From: Salinimicrobium sediminis
GTDB lineage: Bacteria; Bacteroidota; Bacteroidia; Flavobacteriales; Flavobacteriaceae
Reading direction: 5' to 3'
NCBI RefSeq assembly: GCF_900215295.1
Contig: NZ_OCMF01000002.1
Coordinates: 372,001 to 436,000, forward strand
Length of the DNA stretch: 64,000 bases
Under the pieces are notes generated by a model. That model had not been told where the DNA came from, did not search any database, and saw only the letters and a program-made list of their open reading frames with translations. Positions 27,493 through 36,082 of this stretch are shown here, in pieces (position 1 is the first letter of the stretch; every line of letters starts with the position of its first letter). The translations under genes and the position numbers were made by a program.

Positions 27493-28038
27493 TTACATCC
27501 AGTGGAATTCTGAAATTCTAATCCCTCTGTAACAGTCATCCTGACAACCAATAGGTACAAATCCGCAGAGCATCATCACCCCCACTTCATTGGTTTCAAA
27601 AAAGATCTCATTAGCATCAGTGTTAACAGTTAAGTACTTAGAAAGACAGGTACTGTAAAGATGATCAATAGTGTATGGAGGTGCCCCTAAAGAGTGACTT
27701 CCCAGCTCTTTTTTTGTGTCTTCCTCATAACTGTCGGTAATACTTTTAGAACCGTCTTCATCTGAAATAATAAATGCTATATAATGTCGTCTTTTGACCT
27801 TTCCTTCCTCCACTTCAATAGTGGTCTCACTTCCTGCTCCGGTAAAAGATTGTTCAAGGATGGTGTAAGCATAGGAATTTCCATGTTCTTTTTTCAAATC
27901 TTTCCAGGCAGCCCTGCTCTCCCGGAAATCATAGCCATGTTCACCCTCAATATCCAAAATACTCTGCATGGCATCTGCACTGCAGGAAACAAACATAAAG
28001 GCAACAGGTAGCACAAAAATTAAGTATAGCTTTTTCAT
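27493..28038 (-). CDS. Lipoprotein of unknown function
   Basis: The 181-residue protein starts MKKLYLIFVLPVAFMFVSC with lipidated Cys19, followed by SADAMQ. An extra two-codon start at 28044 is less likely. The mature part is acidic and has conserved-looking segments ESRAAWKDLKKEHGNSYAYT and YIAFIISDEDG, and five cysteines near the end (LYSTCLSKY, MLCGFVPIGCQDDC). The pattern 'W..L....G.SY.Y' resembles a Bacteroidota lipoprotein family known only as hypothetical. No active-site motif is visible. It stands alone, convergent to the E1 gene. Confidence 0.65.
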   Translation of the reverse strand: MKKLYLIFVLPVAFMFVSCSADAMQSILDIEGEHGYDFRESRAAWKDLKKEHGNSYAYTILEQSFTGAGSETTIEVEEGKVKRRHYIAFIISDEDGSKSITDSYEEDTKKELGSHSLGAPPYTIDHLYSTCLSKYLTVNTDANEIFFETNEVGVMMLCGFVPIGCQDDCYRGIRISEFHWM

Positions 28039-28203
28039 AGGCAAAAGGTTTTATCTGAAAGATAAATCATACACAAGAAAAAACATAGAGATTTAAATAA
28101 TTAATTTTCAGGAGCTTACCATATAAAAATGTTGAGAAAACATTAAAATATACTGTCCTCAAACCACGGAAAATGAATACTTCAGAAAGAATTTCAGAAA
28201 ATG

Positions 28204-29718
28204 CTACATCCAGGCTTTTTCAGTCACTTCGATCTTATAAAGCAAATAGTTAAGAATAGGTTGCACCTCCTCCTTTTTCACCATTGGAAAACCTATATCT
28301 CCCCCTGCCGAGTGAAAAGTTAAATTGACCAAACCTCTTTTTTTATACCACAGAGGTTGTGAAACCGAAACTGCCTGCAACCGGAAAACTTCCAGATATT
28401 CCTCTTTTTGGATCCATACTCCGGAATGCCTTAGGAGAAATTCTTCGGAAATTCCCAGTTGAAGGTTTTTGAAATAGAAGAAATTATATACACTTAAAAG
28501 CACAATATATACTGAGGCTATTCCCAGGAACCAGGAAAGGCTAATCAGCTGTACATAGAAGAATAAAAAAGCTGAGATGATGACCAAAGGAATGAGTCCC
28601 CTGGAAATTTTTTTAAATAGGAGATATTTACTCGGTTTAATCCTGAAATTCTCACGAATTTTTGATTGGTAGAAATATTCTTTCACCTGCTCCACCACAT
28701 GGGGTGGTAAGCCAACTACTTTGATCTGGTTCTTTTCCAGATCATTTTCACTACTCGCCAGGGATATCTTCACCTGGAAGAGGTCCATCTTCTTCTGAAT
28801 TGGATTGGTAAGTACCTGCAGCAACTGAATTCGGCTGGCCTTAAGGTTCACCTTCGTATTGTTCCGCAGCCCCATTTCCACCTGCAGCGTATCTTTGTAC
28901 TTCTGCAAATGGAGGCCGAAATATTTCACCACTATCTCCCCAACTGTAAGCAGCATCCCCACCAAAAGGAGGAAAATGATGAAAAAATATTTACCCTGGG
29001 AGAAATATACCTGTGGTTCCTGAAGTTGTGCAGAAAGATCTTCATTAAACATGAACTGCTCCCTCAGGGTAAAATAAAAAGCTACAATAATCCCTACTCC
29101 CCGAAGATAATTGGAAGTAAGACCTAATTTTACCAGGGTCCAAAGGCTCACCTTATGTTCCCATTGTGGTAAAGCTTTAGTAGAGTCCGGGCTGATTAAT
29201 TCAGAATCATCTAAAGAACTTTCTGCAGCAGCTTCGGCCCTTTCCTCTTCGGCAAGAGCCATAAGTCTTTCAGCCAGAACATTAGCCTTCTCCTCAGAAA
29301 GTGCTTTGATTTCCACTTCCTTATCCTGACTCCCAGCTGTTTCCACCACCACGCTATATACCCCTATAATGCGCTGCAAAATATTCCTTCGGAAATTAAC
29401 CTGCTGGATCTTCCGAAATGGGATATTTATAACATCGGTCGAAAAAACTCCTTTTTGAAGCACAAATTCCTCGTTCTTCTGATCTATGTGGAACTTGAAA
29501 TTCAGAAAATAAATGATGCTATAAGCAAGGCTGAGCAACAATAAAAACATTAATCCCGCACCGGCAAAGAACAGGGTGCGTTGGTCAACTTCCTTAAATG
29601 CAAAATAAAATACCACCACCCAGAGGTTCCTCCCAATGTGATAGAGAGACGTGGCAAAGATCAATACCAAACCTACACCCGACTGCCGCTGAGGCTCAGA
29701 AAAATTGAAGTCAGGCAT
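28204..29718 (-). CDS. PH domain-containing membrane protein (YdbT-like, bPH_2 repeats)
   Basis: The 504-residue protein has paired transmembrane helices (about 13-60, 205-260, 375-410), each followed by a bacterial PH_2 (DUF304) domain: FVLQKGVFSTDVINIPFRKIQQVNFRRN, then VEMGLRNNTKVNLKASRIQLLQV, then LLRHSGVWIQKEEYLEVFRLQAVSVSQ. The repeated pattern of a turn followed by 'R.Q.V' is the family signature. Homologues YdbS/YdbT in Bacillus are linked to resistance against certain antimicrobial compounds; the role here is unknown. It overlaps the upstream PH-domain gene by 8 bp, so the pair is translationally coupled and probably forms a complex. Confidence 0.85.
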   Translation of the reverse strand: MPDFNFSEPQRQSGVGLVLIFATSLYHIGRNLWVVVFYFAFKEVDQRTLFFAGAGLMFLLLLSLAYSIIYFLNFKFHIDQKNEEFVLQKGVFSTDVINIPFRKIQQVNFRRNILQRIIGVYSVVVETAGSQDKEVEIKALSEEKANVLAERLMALAEEERAEAAAESSLDDSELISPDSTKALPQWEHKVSLWTLVKLGLTSNYLRGVGIIVAFYFTLREQFMFNEDLSAQLQEPQVYFSQGKYFFIIFLLLVGMLLTVGEIVVKYFGLHLQKYKDTLQVEMGLRNNTKVNLKASRIQLLQVLTNPIQKKMDLFQVKISLASSENDLEKNQIKVVGLPPHVVEQVKEYFYQSKIRENFRIKPSKYLLFKKISRGLIPLVIISAFLFFYVQLISLSWFLGIASVYIVLLSVYNFFYFKNLQLGISEEFLLRHSGVWIQKEEYLEVFRLQAVSVSQPLWYKKRGLVNLTFHSAGGDIGFPMVKKEEVQPILNYLLYKIEVTEKAWM

Positions 29719-30244
29719 GATTATATATTCTTCCTGAAATTTCCTCTTTTACAGAGGTAGCTGTTTCAGGTTTGATCCCCGGAATACTCACATCACTACC
29801 CGATCCTCCTGCGGTAAACACTTTTAAAGTTGCAATGTTCAACATCTTGTCAAGAAAGGATCGCTCAACAGTGACGTGCTGAATGCGGTTGAATGGAACA
29901 ACTGTAGTTCTTTCGAACAGGAAACCGCGTTTAAAGATAATATCCTGCTCCCGCAATGCATAGCCGCTCTTCTTCACGTACATGACGTTGTTAAAGATGG
30001 ACCATACAAAAAGAAACAAGGTTAGTGCAACCGCCCAGAAAAGATAGCTGTGAAATTCGGCAGGTAAAAAGGTATACCCAAGAAATATTCCCACGGCAAA
30101 AAAGATAAATGAGAGGGTTGTTCCCACCTGTAACTTCACGAGATATTTTTTGGAAATAGGATGTAGCTTCACTTCCTCAAATTTGGGAAGGGAAGCTACA
30201 TTCAGCTCAAAATTTGAAAATTCTTCAGCAGTTATGGGATCCAT
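29711..30244 (-). CDS. PH domain-containing membrane protein (YdbS-like)
   Basis: The 177-residue partner has two adjacent transmembrane helices (about 45-90) and one bPH_2 domain with DIIFKRGFLFERTTVVPFNRIQHVTVERS and a C-terminal GGSGSDVSIPGI. The arrangement small one-PH gene before large three-PH gene matches the YdbS-YdbT pair. Its start overlaps the end of menB by 13 bp, so menB and the PH pair are likely one transcript. Confidence 0.85.
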   Translation of the reverse strand: MDPITAEEFSNFELNVASLPKFEEVKLHPISKKYLVKLQVGTTLSFIFFAVGIFLGYTFLPAEFHSYLFWAVALTLFLFVWSIFNNVMYVKKSGYALREQDIIFKRGFLFERTTVVPFNRIQHVTVERSFLDKMLNIATLKVFTAGGSGSDVSIPGIKPETATSVKEEISGRIYNHA

Positions 30245-31071
30245 TTCTTTTCGAAATTTGGTTTTCTTTTCTCCAGAAAAGCATTACGGCCTTCTTTGGC
30301 TTCATCTGTCATATAAGCCAATCTGGTTGCTTCTCCTGCAAATACCTGTTGCCCAACCATGCCATCATCGGTAAGGTTCATGGCAAACTTCAACATTTTA
30401 ATAGAAGTCGGTGATTTAGCAAGGATTTCCTGAGCCCATTCGTAAGCAGTATCTTCCAGTTCCTCATGCGGAATAACAGCATTGACCATTCCCATGTCGA
30501 AAGCTTCCCGGGCAGAGTAATTCCTTCCTAAAAAGAAGATCTCCCGTGCCTTTTTCTGGCCCACCATTTTTGCTAGGTACGCAGAACCGTATCCCCCGTC
30601 GAAGCTGGTAACATCGGCATCTGTTTGCTTGAAGATCGCGTGTTCCTTACTTGCTAAAGTTAAATCACATATCACATGTAAACTGTGTCCTCCTCCTACT
30701 GCCCATCCGGGTACTACCGCTATCACAGCCTTTGGCATAAATCTGATCAATCGCTGCACTTCAAGAATATTCAGGCGGTGCATTCCGTCCTCTCCCACAT
30801 ACCCCTGGTGTCCTCTTGCTTTCTGATCGCCTCCACTGCAAAAGCTGTAGACTCCGTCTTTTGGAGAAGGACCTTCGGCAGAAAGTAAAACAACCCCAAT
30901 GGAGGTATCTTCCTGAGCGTCATAAAAGGCGTCATAAAGTTCACTTGTGGTTTTAGGCCTAAAGGCATTGCGAACTTCGGGACGATTGAATGCAATACGG
31001 GCTACTCCATTGCATTTTTTATAGGTGATATCTTCGTATTCTTTAGCTGTTTTCCAATCAATAGTCGTCAT
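30232..31071 (-). CDS. menB: 1,4-dihydroxy-2-naphthoyl-CoA synthase
   Basis: This crotonase-fold protein of 279 residues has the MenB features: RNAFRPKTTSELYDAF near the N terminus, the oxyanion-hole segments SFCSGGDQKARG and GWAVGGGHSLH, and the DVTSFDGGYGSAYLAKMVGQ segment that separates MenB from general enoyl-CoA hydratases. It closes the second ring in menaquinone synthesis. The other men genes of the window (menD, menF, menI-like) lie 2 kb away on the same strand. The PH-domain genes follow with overlaps. Confidence 0.95.
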   Translation of the reverse strand: MTTIDWKTAKEYEDITYKKCNGVARIAFNRPEVRNAFRPKTTSELYDAFYDAQEDTSIGVVLLSAEGPSPKDGVYSFCSGGDQKARGHQGYVGEDGMHRLNILEVQRLIRFMPKAVIAVVPGWAVGGGHSLHVICDLTLASKEHAIFKQTDADVTSFDGGYGSAYLAKMVGQKKAREIFFLGRNYSAREAFDMGMVNAVIPHEELEDTAYEWAQEILAKSPTSIKMLKFAMNLTDDGMVGQQVFAGEATRLAYMTDEAKEGRNAFLEKRKPNFEKKWIP

Positions 31072-31125
31072 AGTCTAAATAATTTCCTGTAAAAATAAAC
31101 CTTTCCCATAAGAATGTCGAATAAA

Positions 31126-31152
31126 AAAGTCCGGCCTAAAGAGCCGGACTTT
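31126..31152 (-). terminator. Terminator of the DUF2059 gene
   Basis: A 10-bp perfect stem (31126-31135 with 31143-31152), 7-base loop; on the - strand followed by a T-run. Confidence 0.85.
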
Positions 31153-31174
31153 CTATAACATTTTTTGGCAGATA

Positions 31175-31582
31175 TTACTGTTGCATGTATTTCATCATAA
31201 TTGGCTGCAGTTCCTGCCCCCACTGTTGGCCTATTTCCATTCCTTTTCTGGTGAGTTCAGGGGTGATTTCTCTCATCTTTTGGCCTACCGGTGTGTTATA
31301 AAACGCCAGGATTTGGTCGATTTCTGCTTCTGTGAACTCTTCTGTATATATCTGTGCCATTTGTCCGTACAGGCTTTCTAAACTGGCTACAACTTCCGCT
31401 TTAAAAGCTTTTCTGTTGTCCTCTGGCACCATCTTTACAATAGGATCTAACATAACATCAAATTGTTGTCCCGAGGTCATTTTTATTAGTTCAATGGCTT
31501 TTTGGTTAAGATCAGTTTTTTCCTGCGCCTGAGATTGGATTCCGATAAAAATCAGGAACAGGAGGCATAGTGCTTTTTTCAT
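31175..31582 (-). CDS. DUF2059 domain-containing secreted protein
   Basis: The 135-residue protein has a signal peptide (MKKALCLLFLIFIGIQSQAQ) and a helical mature part with the DUF2059 hallmark LAFYNTPVGQKM near residue 93, preceded by YTEEFTEAEIDQI. The family is periplasmic and of unknown function. The gene lies upstream of menB on the same strand but is separated from it by a terminator. Confidence 0.87.
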   Translation of the reverse strand: MKKALCLLFLIFIGIQSQAQEKTDLNQKAIELIKMTSGQQFDVMLDPIVKMVPEDNRKAFKAEVVASLESLYGQMAQIYTEEFTEAEIDQILAFYNTPVGQKMREITPELTRKGMEIGQQWGQELQPIMMKYMQQ

Positions 31583-31676
31583 TATAAAGGTTTTTTAGGT
31601 TGCGGTAAAAATAAAATATAATTTCAGGTATTAAAGAATTAAAATGAAATAGAAGTGTTTTAAAACTTAAGAGCTA

Positions 31677-31684
31677 TAAATTTG
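31677..31684 (+). promoter_or_regulatory. -7 element for the secreted hypothetical protein at 31719
   Basis: TAAATTTG matches TAnnTTTG, 34 bases before the ATG at 31719. Confidence 0.5.
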
Positions 31685-31718
31685 TACAGTTTTTGATTCT
31701 CTTGAGCAAATGGGTAAA

Positions 31719-32243
31719 ATGAATAAATACTTATTTCTGATATTTTTAAGCATAACCACTTTGGGAAATGCTCAGGAACTTAATTCTTCTGTTGAAGTAC
31801 CAGACTTTCAGGAAACAGAATTTACTTCTCCTGAAGGCCTGTACATTAAATTCGGAAATATGAGTCGTCCCAGCCTTTCCCTACTTGCTCCTCAATTTCC
31901 GGAAAGCAGAATGCACCTCACTGAAATCAACTGGAACAGGGAAGAGAAACGGGAAGTGAACCTAATGGCTATGATGGAGCGCGAAAGATATGAAAGAGAA
32001 CGAGGCTACGTGGAATTAGATGCACCCATGCCCACCCTGGGCAAAGCTGAAAAATCGCTGATCGAGGTCACCAATGATATCAGGATCCATGACCGTAGTT
32101 CCAATTATGATATTTACACTGGAAAGAAAAAGATTCCGGCTTATGAGGAAATGCGGGTGCCACTCTTTAGCAGTCCATATCATTCCCGGGCAAGAGTAAG
32201 AGGTTATGTTTCCCCTTTTTACCCTTCTCCTTATTTAAGATAA
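31719..32243 (+). CDS. Secreted protein of unknown function
   Basis: The 174-residue protein has a signal peptide (MNKYLFLIFLSITTLGNAQ). The mature part is rich in Met, Arg and Pro and has no domain that I recognise; segments such as YIKFGNMSRPSLSLLAP and SPYHSRARVRGYVSPFYPSP look extended rather than globular. ATG at 31719 is preferred over the in-frame ATG at 31710 because it starts the signal peptide directly. The final 13 bases overlap the convergent CvfB-like gene. Confidence 0.65.
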   Translation: MNKYLFLIFLSITTLGNAQELNSSVEVPDFQETEFTSPEGLYIKFGNMSRPSLSLLAPQFPESRMHLTEINWNREEKREVNLMAMMERERYERERGYVELDAPMPTLGKAEKSLIEVTNDIRIHDRSSNYDIYTGKKKIPAYEEMRVPLFSSPYHSRARVRGYVSPFYPSPYLR

Positions 32244-33061
32244 ACACCGTTGTCTTTGATATCTACCTTTCTTTGTTTATAAAGATTTCCCAAAGCGCGT
32301 TTGAAACTTTTCTTGCTCATTTGCACTGATTTCTGGATTTCTTCGGGCGAAGATTTATCGGTCAGTGGTAAAAAACCACCTTTGATCTCAAGGAGAGTCA
32401 AAAGTTCCTGGGCGTTTGGTTCTATACTGCGATAACCGGGACGTTGAAGGGTAATATCCAGTTTACCATCAGTTCTGGTCTTTTTCACAAAGCCTTTTAA
32501 CCGATCCCCCACATGTAATTTCTGAAATACCTCATCTTTATAAAGCAATCCCTTGTGAATCTCGTTCACGATCACATTCCAGCCCAGGTCTGTAGGATTG
32601 GCAATGATCAAATCTACTTCTTCAAATGGTTCAACTGTAAGCTGGGAATTATCAAGGAAAGCATCAACCTTGCTGGAACCCACCAACCTGTCACTTAATT
32701 CATCCAAATAGCAAAAAATGAGGTACCGTTCTCCTTTTCGAATTTTCATTGCCTGTTCTTTAAAAGGCACAAAAAGATGTTTTTCAAGACCCCAATCCAT
32801 AAAGGCACCAATTTCACTCACTTCCGCACATTTTAGAAGGGCGAATTCATCCAGCTTAACAAAAGGTTTTAAAGTGGTTGCCACCGGCCTTTCCTCATGA
32901 TCCAGGTAAACGAAAACAGTGAGTTCATCACCAATTTCAAAACTCGCAGGTTTGTATTTATTAGGTAGTAAAACCTCATTTCCATCATCATCTTTAAGAA
33001 AAAGTCCGGGATCAGTATCGCGGTCGATCTTCAACGTATGGTATTCCCCAATGGCAAGCAT
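32231..33061 (-). CDS. CvfB-like S1 RNA-binding protein
   Basis: The 276-residue protein begins MLAIGEYHTLKIDRDTDPG, then PNKYKPASFEIGDELTVFVYLDHEERPVATT, the S1-like modules of the CvfB/YitL family. A third S1-type region (KLHVGDRLKGFVKKTRTDGKLDITLQRPG) lies at about 185-215, and a winged-helix-like tail (FKRALGNLYKQRKVDI) ends the protein. CvfB affects virulence gene expression through RNA in Staphylococcus; here it is only a family assignment. It directly follows menD on the same strand, with its own -7 element. Confidence 0.87.
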   Translation of the reverse strand: MLAIGEYHTLKIDRDTDPGLFLKDDDGNEVLLPNKYKPASFEIGDELTVFVYLDHEERPVATTLKPFVKLDEFALLKCAEVSEIGAFMDWGLEKHLFVPFKEQAMKIRKGERYLIFCYLDELSDRLVGSSKVDAFLDNSQLTVEPFEEVDLIIANPTDLGWNVIVNEIHKGLLYKDEVFQKLHVGDRLKGFVKKTRTDGKLDITLQRPGYRSIEPNAQELLTLLEIKGGFLPLTDKSSPEEIQKSVQMSKKSFKRALGNLYKQRKVDIKDNGVYLK

Positions 33062-33075
33062 AAAAATATTTTTGG

Positions 33076-33083
33076 CAAAGTTA
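33076..33083 (-). promoter_or_regulatory. -7 element for the CvfB-like gene
   Basis: TAACTTTG on the - strand, 15 bases before the ATG, within the 36-bp spacer after menD. Confidence 0.5.
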
Positions 33084-33097
33084 GTTATAATAAACGG

Positions 33098-34828
33098 CTA
33101 TTTCACGAAGCTGAAATATTCCAGCAACACCTCGTCATTCACTTTTCTCGGAGTAAAGATCTCCAGAACTCTCGCCTTTTCTGAAGTGTCAAAAAAGCCA
33201 TTTAGAGCCTGTTCTATTTCTTCGGAAGTATGAGCCTCCGCATAGTCAAAGCCGTACATCTCGCAAAGAGACCTGGCATTGAGATCGTGAACCGTCTCGA
33301 AATACTCATCAAAGGTTTCCGAATTCTTATCACCCGGAAGTATCCTGAAGATTCCTCCTCCTCTGTTATTAAGAATAATGATCCTGAAATTCTTCGGAAT
33401 ATGTTTGTTCCATAACGCATTGCTGTCATAGAAAAAGCTTAGGTCCCCGGTGATCATCAACACCGGCTCTACTGAGATCATTGCAGCTCCCACCGCAGTC
33501 GAAATACTGCCATCAATGCCGCTGGTTCCCCTGTTACAATAGATCTTTAAGCTCTCTTTCCACCTAAACAGCTGTGCATACCGAATCGTGGAACTGTTTG
33601 CAAGCTGCACGATATAATTCTCCGGTACCGCCGGACAAATCAGCTGCATTGCCTTAAAATCTGAATACGGGATCCTCCCCATATAATCCTCATGCTTCAC
33701 TTTCCTCCTGCTTCTCACCTCCTGCCAGTATTCGGCATAATTGCTTTCTGAAATTTCAGTGAGTGGAAAGAACTGGCTAAAGAAACTATTCACTGAAGTC
33801 TCAAAATGCTTGTTCAAACAAAAGAAGGTGTTATATGCCTTTTTTGGATCCACATGCCAGTGCTGCTTTGGCTGGTAATTCCGAAGGAAAGCCTTGATCT
33901 TCTTGGACACGATCATTCCGCCGAAAGTGAGAAGGATCTCCGGCTGCAGGTTGTCGAAAAGCTGGTCACGATTCTCATCCTTTTCGATAGGACCTACAAT
34001 GGTGTCAATGCGGGTGAAAAACTTCTCCTGCTGTACATTTGAGGTGGTTTCGGTAAAAACAATCACCGAAGTATCATTAGCCAACCGGTCGAGGAACTCC
34101 TGCTCCACTGCATTTGGTGCAGAAACCCCCACAATCACCATCTTCCTCTTTGCCTTGTTCCAAAGATCGGCATAAGCCTGGAGCTGATTTCTCGAATAGG
34201 TTCTTTCAATGATCTCCGGAAGGATCTGAATGGGATTCACTTCCACATCGTCTACCGTCCCGTACAAGGGTTCGTAAAACGGAACATTGATGTGTACCGG
34301 ACCTTTCTCCTCAATGGCCTTATTCAGCGCCAGATTGATCTCCCGTTCATTGTGCTTCTGAGACTCAAACTGTTTCTGCTGAAGTTTTTTATCTGTCGCC
34401 TCATTTTCCAACACTAATTCTGAATGCAGGTTGGCTGAATACAAAATATGGTTTTCAAAAACGTTTTTTTGACGTATTGTTTGTCCGTCGCCTATGTCAA
34501 CACGCTCAATAGGCCTGTCTGCAGAGATCACCACCAGCGGAATGTCGCTGTAAAAAGCCTCGGCCACCGCCGGATAATAATTGAGCAATGCCGATCCTGA
34601 TGTACAAACCACTGCAACGGGTTTTTGCAGTTGCTGTGCCATTCCTATGGCGACAAAAGCAGCGCAGCGCTCATCAACCACGCTATAGGTTTTTATGTTT
34701 GGGTGATATGCAAAACCATTGGTAAGGGGTGCATTCCGTGACCCGGGAGAGATCACCACATGGTGAATTCCTTTGGCTTCGCAGAGTGCGACAATAGATC
34801 TTGCAACAGGTATTTTGGGGTATTTCAT
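33098..34828 (-). CDS. menD: 2-succinyl-5-enolpyruvyl-6-hydroxy-3-cyclohexene-1-carboxylate synthase
   Basis: The 576-residue thiamine-diphosphate enzyme has the MenD N-terminal motif VVISPGSRNAPLT, DERCAAFVAIGMAQ with the conserved catalytic-type Glu, CTSGSALLNYYPAVAEA, and the TPP/metal motif near MITGDLSFFYDSNALWN with ILNNRGGGIF. It adds 2-oxoglutarate to isochorismate in menaquinone synthesis. ATG 34828 is preferred over the in-frame 34876, which lies inside a palindromic intercistronic element. menF is 78 bp upstream. Confidence 0.95.
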   Translation of the reverse strand: MKYPKIPVARSIVALCEAKGIHHVVISPGSRNAPLTNGFAYHPNIKTYSVVDERCAAFVAIGMAQQLQKPVAVVCTSGSALLNYYPAVAEAFYSDIPLVVISADRPIERVDIGDGQTIRQKNVFENHILYSANLHSELVLENEATDKKLQQKQFESQKHNEREINLALNKAIEEKGPVHINVPFYEPLYGTVDDVEVNPIQILPEIIERTYSRNQLQAYADLWNKAKRKMVIVGVSAPNAVEQEFLDRLANDTSVIVFTETTSNVQQEKFFTRIDTIVGPIEKDENRDQLFDNLQPEILLTFGGMIVSKKIKAFLRNYQPKQHWHVDPKKAYNTFFCLNKHFETSVNSFFSQFFPLTEISESNYAEYWQEVRSRRKVKHEDYMGRIPYSDFKAMQLICPAVPENYIVQLANSSTIRYAQLFRWKESLKIYCNRGTSGIDGSISTAVGAAMISVEPVLMITGDLSFFYDSNALWNKHIPKNFRIIILNNRGGGIFRILPGDKNSETFDEYFETVHDLNARSLCEMYGFDYAEAHTSEEIEQALNGFFDTSEKARVLEIFTPRKVNDEVLLEYFSFVK

Positions 34829-34845
34829 ATTTATATTGGTTATCC

Positions 34846-34898
34846 AGACCTCCCAGGTCTTCATTGCGACCTGCAAGGTTTTGAAAACCTTGTAGGTC
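34846..34898. repeat. Palindromic intercistronic element between menF and menD
   Basis: Two inverted repeats: AGACCT-N3-AGGTCT (34846-34860), and 15-base arms GACCTGCAAGGTTTT (34868-34882) with its complement at 34884-34898 (one G-T pair). Related to the element before argH. Confidence 0.7.
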
Positions 34899-34906
34899 TA
34901 AAAATT

Positions 34907-36082
34907 CTATTTCAACAACACTTTCTTCATCGTCTCCGCCTTGTTCACTGTTTCCTGCCATTCATCTTCGGGCACAGAATCTTTGGTAATCCCGCCACCT
35001 ATATAAAGAATAGCCGTGCCATCTTTAATTTGCATACAGCGCAGGTTAACGTAAAGATCGGTTTCTTTTTTTACAGCACGATACGCGAGATTCTCCACAT
35101 TTCTCCTGGTCCTGCTTCGTTGTACATTTTTTTGCAGATTGAGCTCTCCCAGGAAGCCGGTGTAGAATTCCCTGTCGTAATTTTCTTCTGAAAGTATGAA
35201 TTCTTTCGCTTTTTCCCTTGGTAATCCGCACACGGCTGGAGTTGGATGAAGGGCTGATATTATTTTTTCTGCTGATCCAGGATTATTATTTGGAATTTGG
35301 AATTTGGAATTTGGAATTTTCCCATTTATATCGGTTCGCAAATGCAGCAAATTCCCCGCCCTGGCAGTATATGGCTCTGAGCTCTCGACTCCGCTCGAGC
35401 TGACACCTGCTTTTTCAAGGCCTTGTCGAATAGAATCAGTAACAAATTGCTGTTCCTGCTTCTCTTTTTCGCCCCATTCCACATCTGTGGTGCCCTGAAA
35501 TTTCTGAGTTCCGGCGAGGGCCATTGTTTTAAATCGGTTTCCTTCGACCTTCAGGAGCGTCTCAGGCGTTGCGCCAAGCCAACAACCGACTTTAGGGTGA
35601 TACCAGCAGTAAACAAAGGCTGTAGGATAAGTAATAAGCAGGTCCCTAAAGAGCTTAAGCGGATCTTTCTCTTTAAGCTCTACTTCTTCCCTGCGGGAAA
35701 GCACCACCTTCTCCATTTCTCCGGCTTTTAAAGCCTCCACTGCTTTTGTTACCAGCTCAATATGAGTCGACTTTTTTTCTCCGGAAATTTCCCCTTTTTG
35801 AAAGGTAACGGGAGCCGGAACTTCTTCAGGAACTACCTGCTCAAAAATTAGCTTTTCCGAAGCATTTTCAGGAAAGAGAATGGCTTTTCCTGAGGTGTCA
35901 AAAGGGGCAAAAACAAACCCGCTTTCTGTGAAATCCTTTGAATGATAAAGTTGCTCATCCTGCTGAAGAATTGCCGTGACTTCATTTTTTTTTCCGTTAA
36001 GAATTGGCTTCCGGTACGCTACAAAAGGTAAACCTGAGGCATATTGCCCTTCCAGCCGATCAAAAAATTCAGCTTCAGGCAT
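34907..36082 (-). CDS. menF: Isochorismate synthase
   Basis: The 391-residue chorismate-binding enzyme has the family features EKVVLSRREEVELK, AFVYCWYHPKVGCWLGATPE, TMALAGTQ, the SEPYTARAGNLLHLRTDI segment, ALHPTPAVCGLPREKAKEF and YIGGGITKDSVPEDEWQET. It makes isochorismate, the first step to menaquinone. Two odd in-frame segments look like inserted repeat DNA: codons around 35380-35405 match an intergenic repeat found near dnaK, and 35289-35316 is four copies of a 7-mer. These give the peptides SSSGVES and NSKFQIPNNNPGS, which I do not expect in the family. It overlaps the menI-like gene by 8 bp. Confidence 0.9.
   Translation of the reverse strand: MPEAEFFDRLEGQYASGLPFVAYRKPILNGKKNEVTAILQQDEQLYHSKDFTESGFVFAPFDTSGKAILFPENASEKLIFEQVVPEEVPAPVTFQKGEISGEKKSTHIELVTKAVEALKAGEMEKVVLSRREEVELKEKDPLKLFRDLLITYPTAFVYCWYHPKVGCWLGATPETLLKVEGNRFKTMALAGTQKFQGTTDVEWGEKEKQEQQFVTDSIRQGLEKAGVSSSGVESSEPYTARAGNLLHLRTDINGKIPNSKFQIPNNNPGSAEKIISALHPTPAVCGLPREKAKEFILSEENYDREFYTGFLGELNLQKNVQRSRTRRNVENLAYRAVKKETDLYVNLRCMQIKDGTAILYIGGGITKDSVPEDEWQETVNKAETMKKVLLK
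35289..35316. repeat. Four perfect 7-bp repeats inside menF
   Basis: TTTGGAA x4 on the + strand. Seven is not a multiple of three, so gain or loss of one unit would shift the menF frame. Confidence 0.85.
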
